A stretch of 64,000 nucleotides of DNA from assembly GCF_027172205.1 (NCBI RefSeq), contig NC_070604.1, positions 98,911,851 through 98,975,850 of the forward strand, in the 5' to 3' direction. The notes beneath the pieces are model-generated. The model saw nothing but the letters and a program-made list of their open reading frames with translations. It was not told the DNA's origin and made no database searches. The first letter of the stretch is position 1. The number at the start of each line of letters is the position of its first letter. Position numbers and translations under genes: made by a program. The stretch comes from Podarcis raffonei (taxonomy: Eukaryota; Chordata; Lepidosauria; Squamata; Lacertidae). Positions 1 to 22,417 of this stretch are shown here, piece after piece.

Positions 1-104
1 AAAAGCTGCAGAATCATTTAGCATGCTGGATCACTGTGACTCATATTTAGAAGAAGAGAAGAATTTGGATTTGATATCCCGCTTTATCGCTACCCAAAGG
101 AGTC

Positions 105-300
105 TCAAAGCGGCTAACATTCTCCTTTCCCTTCCTCCCCCACAACAAACACTCTGTGAGGCGAGTGGGGCTGAGAGACTTCAAAGAAGTGTGACTAGCC
201 TAAGGTCACCCAGCAGCTGCATGTGGAGGAGCGGAGACGCGAACCCGGTTCCCCAGATTACGAGACTATCGTTCTTTACCACTACACCACACTGCCTCTC
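105..300 (-). repeat. MIR-like CORE-SINE fragment
   Basis: Read on the plus strand it runs from a gtggggctgagagacttca block through aaggtcacccagcagctgca to a tRNA-like box (gcgaacccggttcccca) and caccactacaccacactgcc-like wording. This is the reversed order of a MIR/CORE-SINE. Confidence 0.6.
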
Positions 301-1739
301 CACTTTCCTCCTTCCTTTAAAGCAGAGAGAGATCTAAAAAGGTAACCATCATTTACTACCAGGCAAGTTGTATTCAAGTGACATGAAGGAAGAACATTTA
401 ACAGACAAAATATTTCTCCAATGGACACACAAAAATTTCCACCAAATCAGCAAGCGGCAGAGGCTGAATATGTACTTTCAAGTTTTTCCTTAACTTCACA
501 AGAGGGCATAAAGCACAAATCTGAGGCCTGATTCATTTGCTACACGATTCAGCAGGAAAAGGCACAATATTATAAACCTGCACACGACTCTAACCAGGTG
601 AAGCAGTAGATAAACATTCACTTTGTGCTCTTGCAATACTTTTATTTGCCCATTACTTTTCACTAACAAACATATAGACACACAAATGAAGAATGGCTGC
701 AAGTACATGCCTTTGTACGGTCTGGCAATGCTTTTTTTCACCATTCAAACATTAAGAAAAACACAGCTGCATTTTCAAAATGCAAAGGAAAAAAATCTGG
801 ACAGATGAGGATCTGGTTTTGTAGCTCAGAAATCCAGACTCTCTCAAACAAGAAAAAAAAAAGAAAAATATTTCCAGAAAGTATGAGCTTATGAAGCTCC
901 CACATCTGTATTTAAACACAAGAGGTTTCATAAACTATAATCCTTTCATGGCCAACAGAAATGGCGAACAGAAACTACAGTATAACACATTCAAAATCTG
1001 AATTAAGTATACTGCATTTTGTGCTGGAGGAAATGCCACCTCCTGTAGAAGTGGCGGATTAAAATTTCCAATATATTTACAATAAAAAAAGTTTTAAAAT
1101 GCTCCTTTAATTCATGCTAATCTTAAGAGCACACCTTCATATAAAAGATGTGTGGATTAATTAGTTGTGCAGCTTTTAATTAGAACTTACTCGTACTTGC
1201 CACAGTACTCAAGTTCCTTTGCAGCAAAGATCAGGACCTGTGTCCCCCCAAAATGACATTGGACTCCAATTCCCAGTAGCCCTAGGCAGTATGACCACTG
1301 GCCAGGGACAATGGAAGTTGAAGTGCCACAGTTTCCCCATCCCTAGTTTACATTACAGTACTATGCATCCTAACTTGGAAGCAAGACCGGCTGCATTTGT
1401 TCAATGGTGCTTATCCCACAGTATGTTTATGATTGCAGTTTTTCTGTCTCTGCTGAAACTGTACAGCTTCCACAAAGGAATGGCAGACTGCTGGAGATCT
1501 TAAACTGCACAACTAATAAATAAATAAAAGTTAAGAATCCCACTATAAATAAGTCGCCATAAAATTAACAGGTGCCTTCAGCAGAGTGTATGTGTATCTT
1601 GAGTTCATATATAAGCAGTACTGCATGATCATGACTGCAAACACGTTACTTCGAGACAGTTCTTGTTCTCTATCTGTCAAGTTGCTTCTGCTTGGTCTAA
1701 CTTGAAAATTATGAGTATCTGGCACTTCTTTCTTCCATC
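301..1739 (-). other. FLVCR1: Probable FLVCR1 3' UTR
   Basis: Non-coding, AT-rich sequence downstream of the FLVCR1 stop. A minus-strand AATAAA is at 641-646, which would give a 3' UTR of about 1.1 kb. The true end cannot be fixed from sequence alone. The short open frames here have no recognisable protein features. Confidence 0.4.
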
Positions 1740-13284
<11,545 letters not shown>

Positions 13285-13839
13285 CCTCAAGCCTGGGTCC
13301 GTTTCCTTCAAGCCGGCTTCCCTGAACACACCCACAGGTCACACACAGGTGATCAACTGGAGGCCTCCCCTTGCCCACCCAGAAACCCCCTCCCCTCAGT
13401 CACACACCCCAAAACACACTCTCCTATCTTTTGCCCCACAGATACACACCTAAAACTCCTATCCTTTGCCCCAGACTTACACCCCCAAAACACACTTTCC
13501 TATCCTTTGACCCACACACACAAAACACAGCTACACCCCCAAAACTCCTATCCTTTGCCCCAGACCCCCCAAAACACACTCTCCTATTTTTTGACCCACA
13601 GACACAAAACACAGATACACCCCCAATACTCCTATCCTTTGCCCCAGACTCACACTCCCAAAACACACTCTCCTATCTTTTGCCCCACAGATTCACCCCA
13701 AAATAAATATACAGCCCCAAAACTCCTATCCTCTGCCCCAGACTCACACCCACAATCCTTTGATGCACAGATACGCACACAAAACACCCACACACTCCTA
13801 TCCCAGACACAGGCAGGATTATTCCCCGTCCTCCAAGGG
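13285..13839 (-). other. FLVCR1: FLVCR1 5' leader region
   Basis: Sequence between the FLVCR1 start codon and the CpG-rich promoter. It is largely a minisatellite (13396-13810). Long open frames on the plus strand here are Pro/Thr/His-rich products of the repeat and are not genes. Confidence 0.5.
13396..13810. repeat. C/A-rich minisatellite with alternating units
   Basis: Two related units of roughly 35-45 bp alternate. One carries caaaacacactctcctatct then tttgccccacagatacac. The other carries caaaactcctatcctttgcc then ccagactcacac. At least eight divergent units are visible. It sits in the probable 5' untranslated or leader segment of FLVCR1 and is strongly strand-asymmetric (C/A on plus, G/T on the transcribed-sense strand). 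Confidence 0.85.
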
Positions 13840-14480
13840 ACTAGCCCCTTTTATTGCCTCTATTTGTCGTCGCCCCCCCCCCGCCTCACACGTCAAGGTC
13901 GCCTACCCGCCACCTGTCCTGCCTCAGCTTCGCTCCCCTTCCCAGCCTCCAGCACAAAAGAGGATTTGCACGAGCGCGCACCCGTCCCTGCCCAGCACAC
14001 TCGCTCGCTCCTTCGCCCTGGTCCTTCCCCAGCCAGCCAGCCCTCTTCTGTCCCGGGGGGCCTCTCGCTGCACCCCGCCCCGCAGCACGGAAGGGCTAGG
14101 AGGGCTAAGCAACGGACGCGGCGCCCACCCTCGCTCCGCAACGCTTGCCGCCCCTCTAGCAACTCGCGGCCGGCTCCCGCATGCGCACACGGCGCTCGCC
14201 CCCCTCGGCAGATACGCCGAAGCCGCTTCCGCAGCCAATGGGACGGCCGGGCTCGGGGAAAGGGGGCGGGGCTTAGCCCATCTCTCCATCCGTCCGAGGC
14301 TTGTGCGCCTCTTCCATGTCACTGGGGGCCACGTGGAGCTCTCTACTGACCCCTCCCCGCGGGGGTTGCTGGGATCCTCGCCTTTCTCAGGCCCTCGTCC
14401 GGCGCAAGAGAGGTTTCTTCCCCCACGCACCCACCCTTGCCATTCTCCGCGCACCCTTTCGTGCCTTGCATGTAGTGACA
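13840..14480 (-). promoter_or_regulatory. FLVCR1: FLVCR1 CpG-island promoter
   Basis: GC- and CpG-rich block upstream of FLVCR1 exon 1. It has a CCAAT box (14235-14239) and a GC box gggggcggggc (14262-14272), consistent with a housekeeping promoter. No TATA box is evident. The transcription start is not resolvable by eye, and divergent antisense transcription toward SPATA45 is possible. Confidence 0.65.
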
Positions 14481-14519
14481 GAAGAAGGATGCCACAGAGA
14501 CACCCGGGCAGCTCCTAGA

Positions 14520-15470
14520 AATCAGAGGGTGCAGTAAGACGGATCCAAAAACAAAATTAAATTGTCCACAGAGAAGATGACTCTTGTTTTTGTATTGCAA
14601 TGGGGTAGGTACGGTGTGAAATGTGCATTTGCACTGCACTGTTGTTGTTTTTTACAGGATGGGTGGATGGAGGAAAGAGACAGAAAGTGGTTCTGTAGGT
14701 AGTGTGTCATTTTAGGCGCAAGGAAACACAGGTTCAGAAGGGCCGGATGAAACGTGATGTGAGAGATCTGTGACTGCATTTTCTGGCTTTTTCTTCTCTT
14801 GGCTAGAAGCACCCTTGCTTAAGATCAGGGCTCAGGCATTTGAGGGTAGGGGGTGTCCCTAACTCTTCTCCATGAAATATCAGGGCAGTAATATAAAAAA
14901 CCCGTCAAAAGGTGTACAAAACCATCGTTAAGAGGACTGGGTACTCAGTAAGATGTTAAACTGCAAAGGGCTTTGGGCATAAAATGTCTTCAAGAGGTGT
15001 TCAAAAGTGAGGATGCCTGCTGAATATCTGCTGGTAGTATGTTTTACAGCACAGGACCAGCGACACTAAACTGAGGCCAGTCATGCCTCTGTAACATGGT
15101 GGGGGGAATAACAGTCCGTCTCCAAATGATCTCTGCGATTGAGCTGATCAATAAGGGCTCAGGCAGTCCCTAAGGTCTCCTGGACCCAAAGGCTTCAGTG
15201 CACAAGATACACAACTTATGCCACTCATCCCTGATCTAAATCATTCCTCTAAAGCTACATGTTGCCCTAGAGGGGATACTATGCAGAGAGCTGGAAGGTA
15301 AAATAGCATATTATCCAGTTTGTCCTTGTTTTATTGTACAGTATACTGTATCACTACGTTCAGAGAAACTTCACAATTCTTATCTGCAAGATCTAGGCTT
15401 TGCAGCAACTACAAAGACCTCTTCCTTGCCAAAAAAAATTTAAGACAAAATTTTTTGGACAAGCAAACGG
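14520..15470. other. Intergenic, no recognised feature
   Basis: Unique-looking sequence between the FLVCR1 promoter and an L2-like fragment. I see no exon with matching splice sites. Confidence 0.5.
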
Positions 15471-15487
15471 AAGCCTTATTGCTAATT

Positions 15488-15740
15488 TAGTCATGATTTG
15501 TTTATTTATAAATATTTATATACCACTGTATCATAAAAATATATCACAGCTGCTTACAAGAATATAAAAACATAAAACCAAACAATAACATAACGAAAGT
15601 TAAAAATAAGTTTAAAGCAAAAAGAAATTAAAAACAAACATGAATGGACCATTGTGGGGGATGAGCTCATAATTGCCTACATAGGCCTGGCTGCACAGAA
15701 AAGTTTTCAGCAAGCTTTTAAAAGCTGGCACAGAAGGTGA
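15488..15740 (-). repeat. L2-like LINE 3' end, degraded
   Basis: It starts tttatttataaatatttata then taccactgtatcataaaa, and includes aaaagttttcagcaagcttt and aaaagctggcacag. This is the reversed tail plus end of coding sequence of an L2-group element. Confidence 0.5.
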
Positions 15741-16028
15741 CCGCTGATTCTTTGAATTGCCAGTTGCTAAGCATCTACGGAACTTCCTGAAGTTCTAAAC
15801 AGTCCCTGTTTTTCCATCAGGAGATCTAAGTTGGGAGTCCCACTCAATAATCTCTTAGGAAATCAGAGCACTGCAGGGTATGTGTTGCTTAAAGGTTGAG
15901 CTGGTATAGGAAGCCTCCACCTCTAGTTCCAGCATATTGGGAAGAATATAGGAGTACTTTTTGGCAAGACATGTAATCCAAGAAACAACGACCTAATCAA
16001 GATTGGCATGCTGACCATGGTTTGCCCA

Positions 16029-16152
16029 GAACAGCCCTCCCCGGTTTTGATCTACACTTCCCATCATTCTTGGCCGCTGTCTTTGCTGGCAGGGCTGATG
16101 GGAAATGTTGTCCAAAACATCTGGAGGGCACCAGCTTGGGAAAGGCTGTTCT
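16029..16152. mobile_element. Degraded palindromic hAT MITE
   Basis: acagccctccccggttttga and tcttgggaaaggctgttct-like ends surround the shared core (acttcccatcattcttgg, and aaaacatctggagggcacca). Confidence 0.55.
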
Positions 16153-16351
16153 GGAGACCTAGGCTGCATCCAAATTATCATTTCTATCAGGAATCAGCTA
16201 TAAATCAAATGGTGCTTTGAACAAGGAGCATTTCCAGCACCCCTTCATGAGTTGGATGGCCAAGTACCTTCTTTTAAAGAGTTCATTTCTAGCCTATTTC
16301 ACAACTTAGATGCATCATCTGTAATCATTATTTATCCCTGTCATATTAGAT

Positions 16352-16772
16352 CTGTGTTTCCCAAAGTGGGTGATGCCGCCCCCTGGGGGGTGTTAGAATG
16401 ATCCAGGGGAGCAGTAGTAGCCTCAGGTGTAATTGGGGGGCATTGAATAAAAATAAGAGGGCAGTGGAAGCATAAAAAAAGTTTGCTGCGTAATAATGCT
16501 TACCACCAGGTCGGGCACTGTTGCGGGATGGCAACAACACCTCCCCTGGATCTGATGGTCGTGCTGCAGGTGAGGGGTTTTCCTGGGCTTGGATGAGCCC
16601 TTTTCAGCTTCCCAGGCCTGGGAAGTAGATCACAGCTTGCCTATTTGGCCAATGGCAGGCAGGCTGTGTCACCATCCCTGCCCCTGGGGCAGATCAGACT
16701 GAGTTGGGGGGCACTGAGTTTTTTTTCTCTCTGAAAAGATGGGGGTAGGCCAAATAAGTTTGGGAACCTCTG
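16352..16772. mobile_element. hAT MITE, 421 bp, with 8-bp TSD
   Basis: Ends ctgtgtttcccaaagtgg and tttgggaacctctg are imperfect inverted repeats. Both flanks read tattagat (16344-16351, 16773-16780). The interior is G-rich, with no coding remnant recognised. Confidence 0.8.
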
Positions 16773-16793
16773 TATTAGATGATGGATTTAAGC

Positions 16794-16870
16794 CAAAGGT
16801 GGCCAACAGGGTGCCCTACAGACGTTGTGGACTACAACTCCCATTGGCTAGGCTGTCTGGCCCTAGGGAG
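16794..16870. repeat. hAT MITE fragment
   Basis: aaaggtggccaacagggtgc and gttgtggactacaactccca match one half of the palindromic family seen at 20815 and 23308. Confidence 0.5.
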
Positions 16871-17365
16871 TCTCCTCAGGTCATGCCCCTTCCACAAGCA
16901 CACTCTCCTTGAATGTTTTTGCCTGGCTGATATGGGACCTTAAACTCAGATAATGCTTCTTGCTTTCTTGAACGGAAGACAGGGGTGTGTGGGAGTATCA
17001 TCGCTCCAACCACTTTTTGCCTCTGGTCCCACCCACCTCTAGCATGCGGCCCTCAGAAGGTTGCACACAAGGGAAGGTGGCCCCTGGACACGTTTCTTAT
17101 CCTTGTTTTAAAGCGTCCTTATTATTTGATCCCAGAAACAGTAGTACTGATCAGCATGGGGGCGGAGGAAAAGAGCCGATTGTACCATCTTCTGTTGCAC
17201 AACTGTATCTTAGGTTTCATTCCTATAGCAACTGAGCAGGGCTAAGGTGTCCTGCTTTCACATGGGCTAAAAGCATTTGAAGTTACTGAGGCTTGCTTGT
17301 ATTTTTGCTCTGCTTTTAAAAGCAGGACTTCCTCTCGGGATAAAGAGAAGTTCCAGTTGACCAAC

Positions 17366-17632
17366 ATGGCCAAAGATGAGAAAAAGCTCTTGATTGAATA
17401 TAACAAGATGAGGGACCCTGGATGCTGGTTGGAAGGAAAGAGCGAAACGGCCTGGCTCAGGCCTCAGAGGAGACATTATCCCTTTTCTAACCGCAATTCG
17501 GCAGAGATTTTTAAAATAGTGAAGCATGAGTACATCAGTGACAGGGCCTCCTGGATAACAATAGGCCCTCCTGAAAATAAGGAAAAGAGGCATTTCCCGG
17601 AAAAAAGTAAGCTAATTTGTAATGTAGTGTGA
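17366..17632 (+). CDS. SPATA45: SPATA45, spermatogenesis-associated protein 45
   Basis: The 88-codon frame begins MAKDEKKLLIEYNKMRDPGC and contains WLRPQRRHYP, RASWITIGPP and KEKRHFPEK. These line up with the human SPATA45 pattern as I recall it (LLEEINKKRESNC, LLRVQKRHFP, RSSWVKLS, ERRHFPPK; 98 aa). The function is unknown; in mammals it is testis-associated. The ATG has A at -3 and G at +4. The frame is open upstream through a possible acceptor ending at 17325, so an upstream exon could add residues. A possible donor GTAAGC at 17607 could replace the last eight codons. Position and orientation between FLVCR1 (divergent) and TATDN3 agree with human synteny, which is the strongest support. 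Confidence 0.8.
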   Translation: MAKDEKKLLIEYNKMRDPGCWLEGKSETAWLRPQRRHYPFSNRNSAEIFKIVKHEYISDRASWITIGPPENKEKRHFPEKSKLICNVV

Positions 17633-17639
17633 CACACAA

Positions 17640-18040
17640 TATCGCCAATCTCCACAGCAGAGATTATAGGGAGTTCCAGGCACTCTTTACCCCAGGTTTG
17701 TGTCTCCTTTTGGACAATGAGGAACAGCAGAGACTGAGGTGTCTTTATGATATATGGTTTATTTAAACATCTATATAATCTGAGCCTATGATGGAGGGGC
17801 TTCCAGTGTTACAGTACAAGAGGGTTCCGTTTCTCCCTTGGATTCTGTCTTAGATTCAAACTATCAGCCCACATTGTGCTCTGACTCCCACCTTTCTCCA
17901 GCTTGGCGCCACTTGGAAACTGCAATTATCTTTCCTCCAGCTTACACCATGCCCACTGCAATCCTGAAACTCTGGTGTTGTCTTTGGCTAGCCATCCAGA
18001 ACCTGGGGAGGAGATCCACCCACTTACTGGCTGGGACATA
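17640..18040. other. Intergenic, unassigned, possible mobile-element fossil
   Basis: Moderately GC-rich sequence downstream of SPATA45 with a ggtttatttaaac motif. It abuts an L2-like fragment whose 5' portion is missing. It could be SPATA45 3' sequence or an old insertion; I could not define termini. Confidence 0.3.
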
Positions 18041-18316
18041 GTCTCAGCTCAATATACCTGAAGGAGCATCTCCACCCCATTGTTCAGCCCAGACACTGAG
18101 GTCCAGCTCCAGGGGCCTTCTGGCGGTTCCCTCACTGCGAGAAGAGAGGTTACAGGGAACCAGACAGAGGGCCTTCTTGGTAGTGGCGCCCGCCCTGTGG
18201 AATGCCCTGCCATCAGATGTCAAGGAAATAAGAAACTACCTGACTTTTAGAATACATCTGAAGGCGGCTCTGTTTAGGGAAGTTTTAATGTTTGATGTTT
18301 TATCGTGTTTTTAATA

Positions 18317-18862
18317 CAGTGGTACCTCGCTTTACAAACCTAATTCGTTCCAGAAGTCGGTTATTAAACCAAAATGCTTCTTAAACCTAGGCGCGCTTTC
18401 CCTAATGAGGCCTCCCACCACCAGTGCCCTTTCACCGTTCGATTTCCAGTCTTAGACCGAGGTAAAGTTCACAAGGTAAAGGTAAAGGACCCCTGACAGT
18501 TAAGTCCAGTCGCGAACAACTCTGGGGTTGTGGCACACAACTCACTTTACTGGCCGCGGGAGCCGACTTTTGTCCACAGACAGTTTTTCCAGGTCATGTG
18601 GCCAGCATGACTAAGCCGCTTCTGGCAAAACCAGAACAGCACATGGAAATGCCGTTTACATTCCCGCCGGAGTGGTACCTATTTATCTACTTGCACTTTT
18701 ACATGCCTTCGAACTACTAGGTTCGCAGGAACGGGGACTGAGCAACGGGAGCTCACCCCATCGCAGGGATTCAAACTGTCAACCTTCCAATCGGCAAGCC
18801 CTAGGCTCAGTGTAAACCAAATCATTCTTAAACCGAACTGTTCTTAAACCGAGGTACCACTG
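18317..18862. mobile_element. Pogo-like MITE split by a SINE
   Basis: Ends cagtggtacctcgctttac and ccgaggtaccactg are flanked by TA (18315-18316, 18863-18864). The interior has aattcgttccagaagtcggt and ttcttaaaccga repeats. A SINE occupies 18473-18812. Confidence 0.85.
18473..18812 (-). mobile_element. Squamate tRNA-derived SINE nested in a pogo-like MITE
   Basis: On plus it reads aaggtaaaggtaaaggaccc through catgtggccagcatgactaa to the reversed box B (ggattcaaact) and ggcaagccctaggc. It lies wholly inside the MITE at 18317-18862, which gives a clear relative age. Confidence 0.85.
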
Positions 18863-18917
18863 TATTCTGCTGGGAGCCGCCCAGAGTGGCTGGGGAAACT
18901 CTGGTGGGCATTGTATA

Positions 18918-18921
18918 AATA

Positions 18922-18953
<32 letters not shown>
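18918..18953 (+). repeat. (ATT)n microsatellite
   Basis: About 11 ATT units at the 3' end of the L2-like element, apparently its expanded tail. Confidence 0.9.
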
Positions 18954-18959
18954 GCCTTC

Positions 18960-20480
18960 TTAATGGCTTTCTTAATGAGTCATTACCCTTCCCTTTCCCC
19001 TCTTTCAATGGCCTATCTCGTCAGGAGATTGCTTCATCAGGAAGACAGCCTGGCTTATAATATTTTAACATTTGCTGGGTACAGGGATTAAAAGGTCTGT
19101 CATCTGCAAACACATAACGATATATTACATTGCAAGTAAGTGTTGAACTGTAGGAATCTGTAATTCCACCCCTCTCTACGCATCAACTTTGGAGGAGTAA
19201 TAAGGGGCACTTTCGCACAACAGTTTATCATGGATTAGGTCCTGCGCATGGGTGCAATTTTTCATAGCATCTGTATGGTGATGTCCTTGTCAAAATACCA
19301 GCCCATATTTCCCTCCTGTTTTAAGGGATTTATTTGTTTTTTACTTATGTTTTCTGCGCTCACAGTAATTCCAGATTAAATGGGGAAATAATAAAGGACA
19401 GCATTTTTATGTGATTTATGTCATGTGCTTTGCAAAAATTTGTGTGCATGAGTTAGCCCCTTAGTTTGCAATGGGCCTACTGCTCACTCTCTGTCCATCC
19501 TGCCTCTTGTGCTCTTAACTCCCATCTCTTCTGTTCCATTCTCCTTTACCCAGCATGAAGCTGCTGAAAAGTATGGCATTATCTTTCTTTCTCCTGAGGT
19601 GCAATTCACCTGCATTACTTCCCTATGTTGTAGAGTTATGCTTGCCTCACTCCCCCAAAGTGGTGAAAACTTTCAGGGGTACACACAGTGCTTACCTGGG
19701 TTTGGTTTCCTTTGGAAGAAGGGAGTAAATAGAACGAATATACAAACAGTGACAAGGAGGGGTTGGGGGCTGATCAAGAAGCGTATTCCTCTGAGGACAT
19801 ATTTCCCAAGCCCATCTGCCCACCCCCACTCCATGTGGAGACTGGTTCTTATTGCTCAATAGTAAGGAAAAGACAATCAGCTAAGAGACATTGTTGTTTA
19901 GAATGGGTGGGCATATTTCATGGCTGAGCTTTGCTAATGCAAACAGGTACTGGGGATTGATCACTGACTCAGCCACCAACTAATTCCTTGTAAAACAAAA
20001 CAGAAAAGTGATGTTGAGAGTGGGCTGAAGAAGCAGAACAGGTGTTACATCATCACCACTGAATTTATTTTAGATGCTGCTTGCAAAACAATGAGGAGAA
20101 AGGCAGCGCTTATTTATTTAGCTTTTTGCCTTATCTTGCCTGGCCCACAGTTCCGTGCATGATTAACTATTAAGACTGGGAGAAAGGACACTGAAGCAGA
20201 GTTAAAACAATTTGGTCTGAAGGTTTGGAGGTTAGAGATAGATGACTCTTGTCAGTTTTGCTTTCTAGTCTTTCAAAACTTACCTTTGGTTCTCCAAATT
20301 CTTCAGCAACTTCCATGAACAAATTATCCATGAAAATTCAGCAGCAATTTAGTGCAATTTTCTCCTAATAAGCACATTTCTGTTTGCAGTTTTTTACACA
20401 TTTTTGCAAGCAACTTTCCCTAACTTTTTGTGTGATTTTTCACTTATATGCATTTTTATACACATTTTCACCTAATTCTT
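18960..20480. other. Intergenic, no recognised feature
   Basis: Unique-looking sequence between SPATA45 and TATDN3. Open frames are short and show no family features. Confidence 0.5.
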
Positions 20481-20499
20481 TTTTTAATTAGTTGGAGAA

Positions 20500-20665
20500 C
20501 TAGATCACAACATTTGTAGAAGTGTGAATTTTGAATCATAGTGGCCAGAGACTGCTGGGATTGGGGAAAATGTTGGTTCAGATCATTTTCTGAAAAGCAG
20601 CTTACCCTGGTCTCCCAGGTCCTAGACCAGCACTTTAACCACTGCACCACAATGGCTCTTACCAG
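20500..20665 (-). repeat. MIR-like SINE fragment
   Basis: It ends ggtctcccaggtcctagacc then agcactttaaccactgcacc, the typical reversed tRNA-like head of a MIR/CORE-SINE. Confidence 0.4.
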
Positions 20666-20814
20666 TACAGGTTACATCATGCTGGGAGCTTCCCACTTCA
20701 GACAGTAGCTCTCCAGCTGTTTGACGGGTTGGGGAAGGTGGAGCTGGCAGGCTGCTCTCCCTCACATGTTGCTTTATTCCAGTTCTTGAACATCTATAGA
20801 GAGCTTGTTGATTT

Positions 20815-20945
20815 AACTCAAAGATGGTGCCCTACAGATATTGTGGACTAAAACTCCTATAATCCCTGATCATTGGCTATGCTGTTTGAGGCTGATGGAG
20901 CTTGTAGTCCACAACATCTAGACAGCACCACATCGGCTACTCTTG
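20815..20945. mobile_element. Degraded palindromic hAT MITE
   Basis: ggtgccctacagatattgtg and catctagacagcaccacatc are its inverted halves, around aactcctataatccctgatc. Confidence 0.6.
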
Positions 20946-21285
20946 CTTTAACCAAATGGTTCTAAGAAAGTCATCGTCTCCTACTGATTCTGTATTATGC
21001 TTCTTTATTTTGTATCTTGCAGGCCATGCTATCTTTGGATGATGTGCTCCTCAAAGGCTGTTTCTCCTGGAGTGCTGGGCATTTCTCAGGAGCAAATAAA
21101 CAATTATAATACTGTCCGTGTTTGAATTAAATTGGTTACCAAAAAATTTAATAGTTTGAAAATAAGTTATGTAAAATATGCCAGTACATTTTTTGTTATT
21201 TAAAAAATTGTATCTATTTCCTTGGTCCACAGAGCTGCTGCCAAACACTGTTGACAACCTGAGCTTGATGGACCAAGGGTCTGAC

Positions 21286-21402
21286 TCAGGCAACCTTCGG
21301 CCCTCCAGATGTTTTGGCCTACAACTCCCATGATCCCTAGCTAACAGGGATGATGGGAATTGTAGTCCAAAACATCTGGGGGCCTGAAGGTTGCCTATGT
21401 CT
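21286..21402. mobile_element. Palindromic hAT MITE with perfect 8-bp TSD
   Basis: tcaggcaaccttcggccctc and cctgaaggttgcctatgtct are inverted ends. ggtctgac flanks both sides (21278-21285, 21403-21410). Confidence 0.85.
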
Positions 21403-21873
21403 GGTCTGACTTGATATAAGGCAGCTTCCTCAGCAAAAAAAGTGTCATTCCTTAACTAAATTGGATAGGGCTGCCGAGGACCAGATGACATTACCTTAGA
21501 GCAGACATGGCCCATGAGCTGCTGCTAGACAGATCTGCATGAAAGGAAGCTGAACACATTTTATTCTGCCTTAACTGAGACAGCAGAGCAAAAAATATAA
21601 AAAAGGGAATGAAAATGCAGCTTGGTCCCCAAAGTCAGCAGATGCCACTCTGAATAAAACAGAAGGTGCCCAGATCTGTTATGTAAGAAGATGTTACTTT
21701 TCCCATTATTGCTTTCCAGAGTAGATCAGCTGTGTACCATGGCACCTTCAAAGGCTTTCACTGGAACACCTGAGCAGGTGCCCAAGACATTGAGCTTTCA
21801 TTGAGGGAGGGGGAAAGTACATCTCTAGCCTGCCTTGAAAGAAAGTTGTGGGGCAAAACGTGTAGTTGCCTTC

Positions 21874-22417
21874 TGTCAGGGACTGGCTGGACGAGGAGGA
21901 GTGGTAGGAGTCTTCAGCCCAGGAGCTCCCCAGGGAGGACAGGGAAGATGAGGACTTAGACTCCATGTCAGGAGTGCGTGCAGGAGCTTGGCCCTGTGAC
22001 CAGTAGGACTTTGCAGGACTGGAGCCTTCCTAAGTTTGTTCTGAAGAGGCAAGGCGTGGCCGCACAGGTGAGGCCGATTGGTAACTCACAGCACCTGGTG
22101 GCAAGAGCTGGGAAGGGTATAAGGTTAGCATTTCCCTTTGGCTCTTTGCCACAGCAACATGTTTCCTGCCTTGCTGCGTTTGGCTCCTTGACTTCATGAC
22201 TCTTTGCTTCTTGATCCTTGGACCCTTGACTTTGTGACTCCTTGCTTCCTGACCCTCAGACCCTTGGCTTCTTGACTCCCGGCCCTCTGACCCTTGGACT
22301 CTTGGCTTCCTGACTCCTGGCTTCGGAACTCCTGTTCCTGCTCCCACCCCACCATCTTGTCCCCGGTCCTGACATCCCCAGCCAGGACTTCGATTGCCTG
22401 TGAACCGGACCATGACA
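21874..22417. mobile_element. Probable solo LTR of an LTR retrotransposon (fossil)
   Basis: A 544-bp block begins tgtcagggactggctgg and ends ccggaccatgaca, that is TG...CA termini. It holds a ttgactcc/ttcctgac-rich tandem stretch (about 22186-22330). I see no matching internal region or second LTR and no clear target duplication. Family not settled (Gypsy-type or endogenous-retrovirus-like). It is an old, non-coding remnant. Confidence 0.4.
22186..22330. repeat. Short-period tandem repeat (ttgactcct / cttcctgac)
   Basis: Repeated phrases of about 13-26 bp such as gactccttgcttcctgaccc and gacccttggcttcttgactc lie within the probable LTR. Confidence 0.65.

Larger units (their letters stand above)
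18041..18955 (+). mobile_element. L2-like LINE 3' end, carrying two nested insertions
   Basis: It begins caatatacctgaaggagcat and includes ttggtagtggcgcccgccct and gtggaatgccctgccatcag, which translate to LVVAPALWNALPSDVKE. It resumes after the insertions with tgggagccgcccagagtggc and ends in (ATT)n. A pogo-like MITE (18317-18862) splits it, and a SINE splits the MITE. Confidence 0.75.

Noticed and set aside
13371-14518. Several long open frames (up to 280 codons, both strands) in the FLVCR1 leader and CpG island
   Set aside because: Composition is Pro/His/Ser/Arg-rich and driven by the minisatellite and high GC; no domains and no conserved start context.
17640-18040. Possible LTR downstream of SPATA45
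   Set aside because: No matching termini, no duplication and no second copy seen; left as unassigned.
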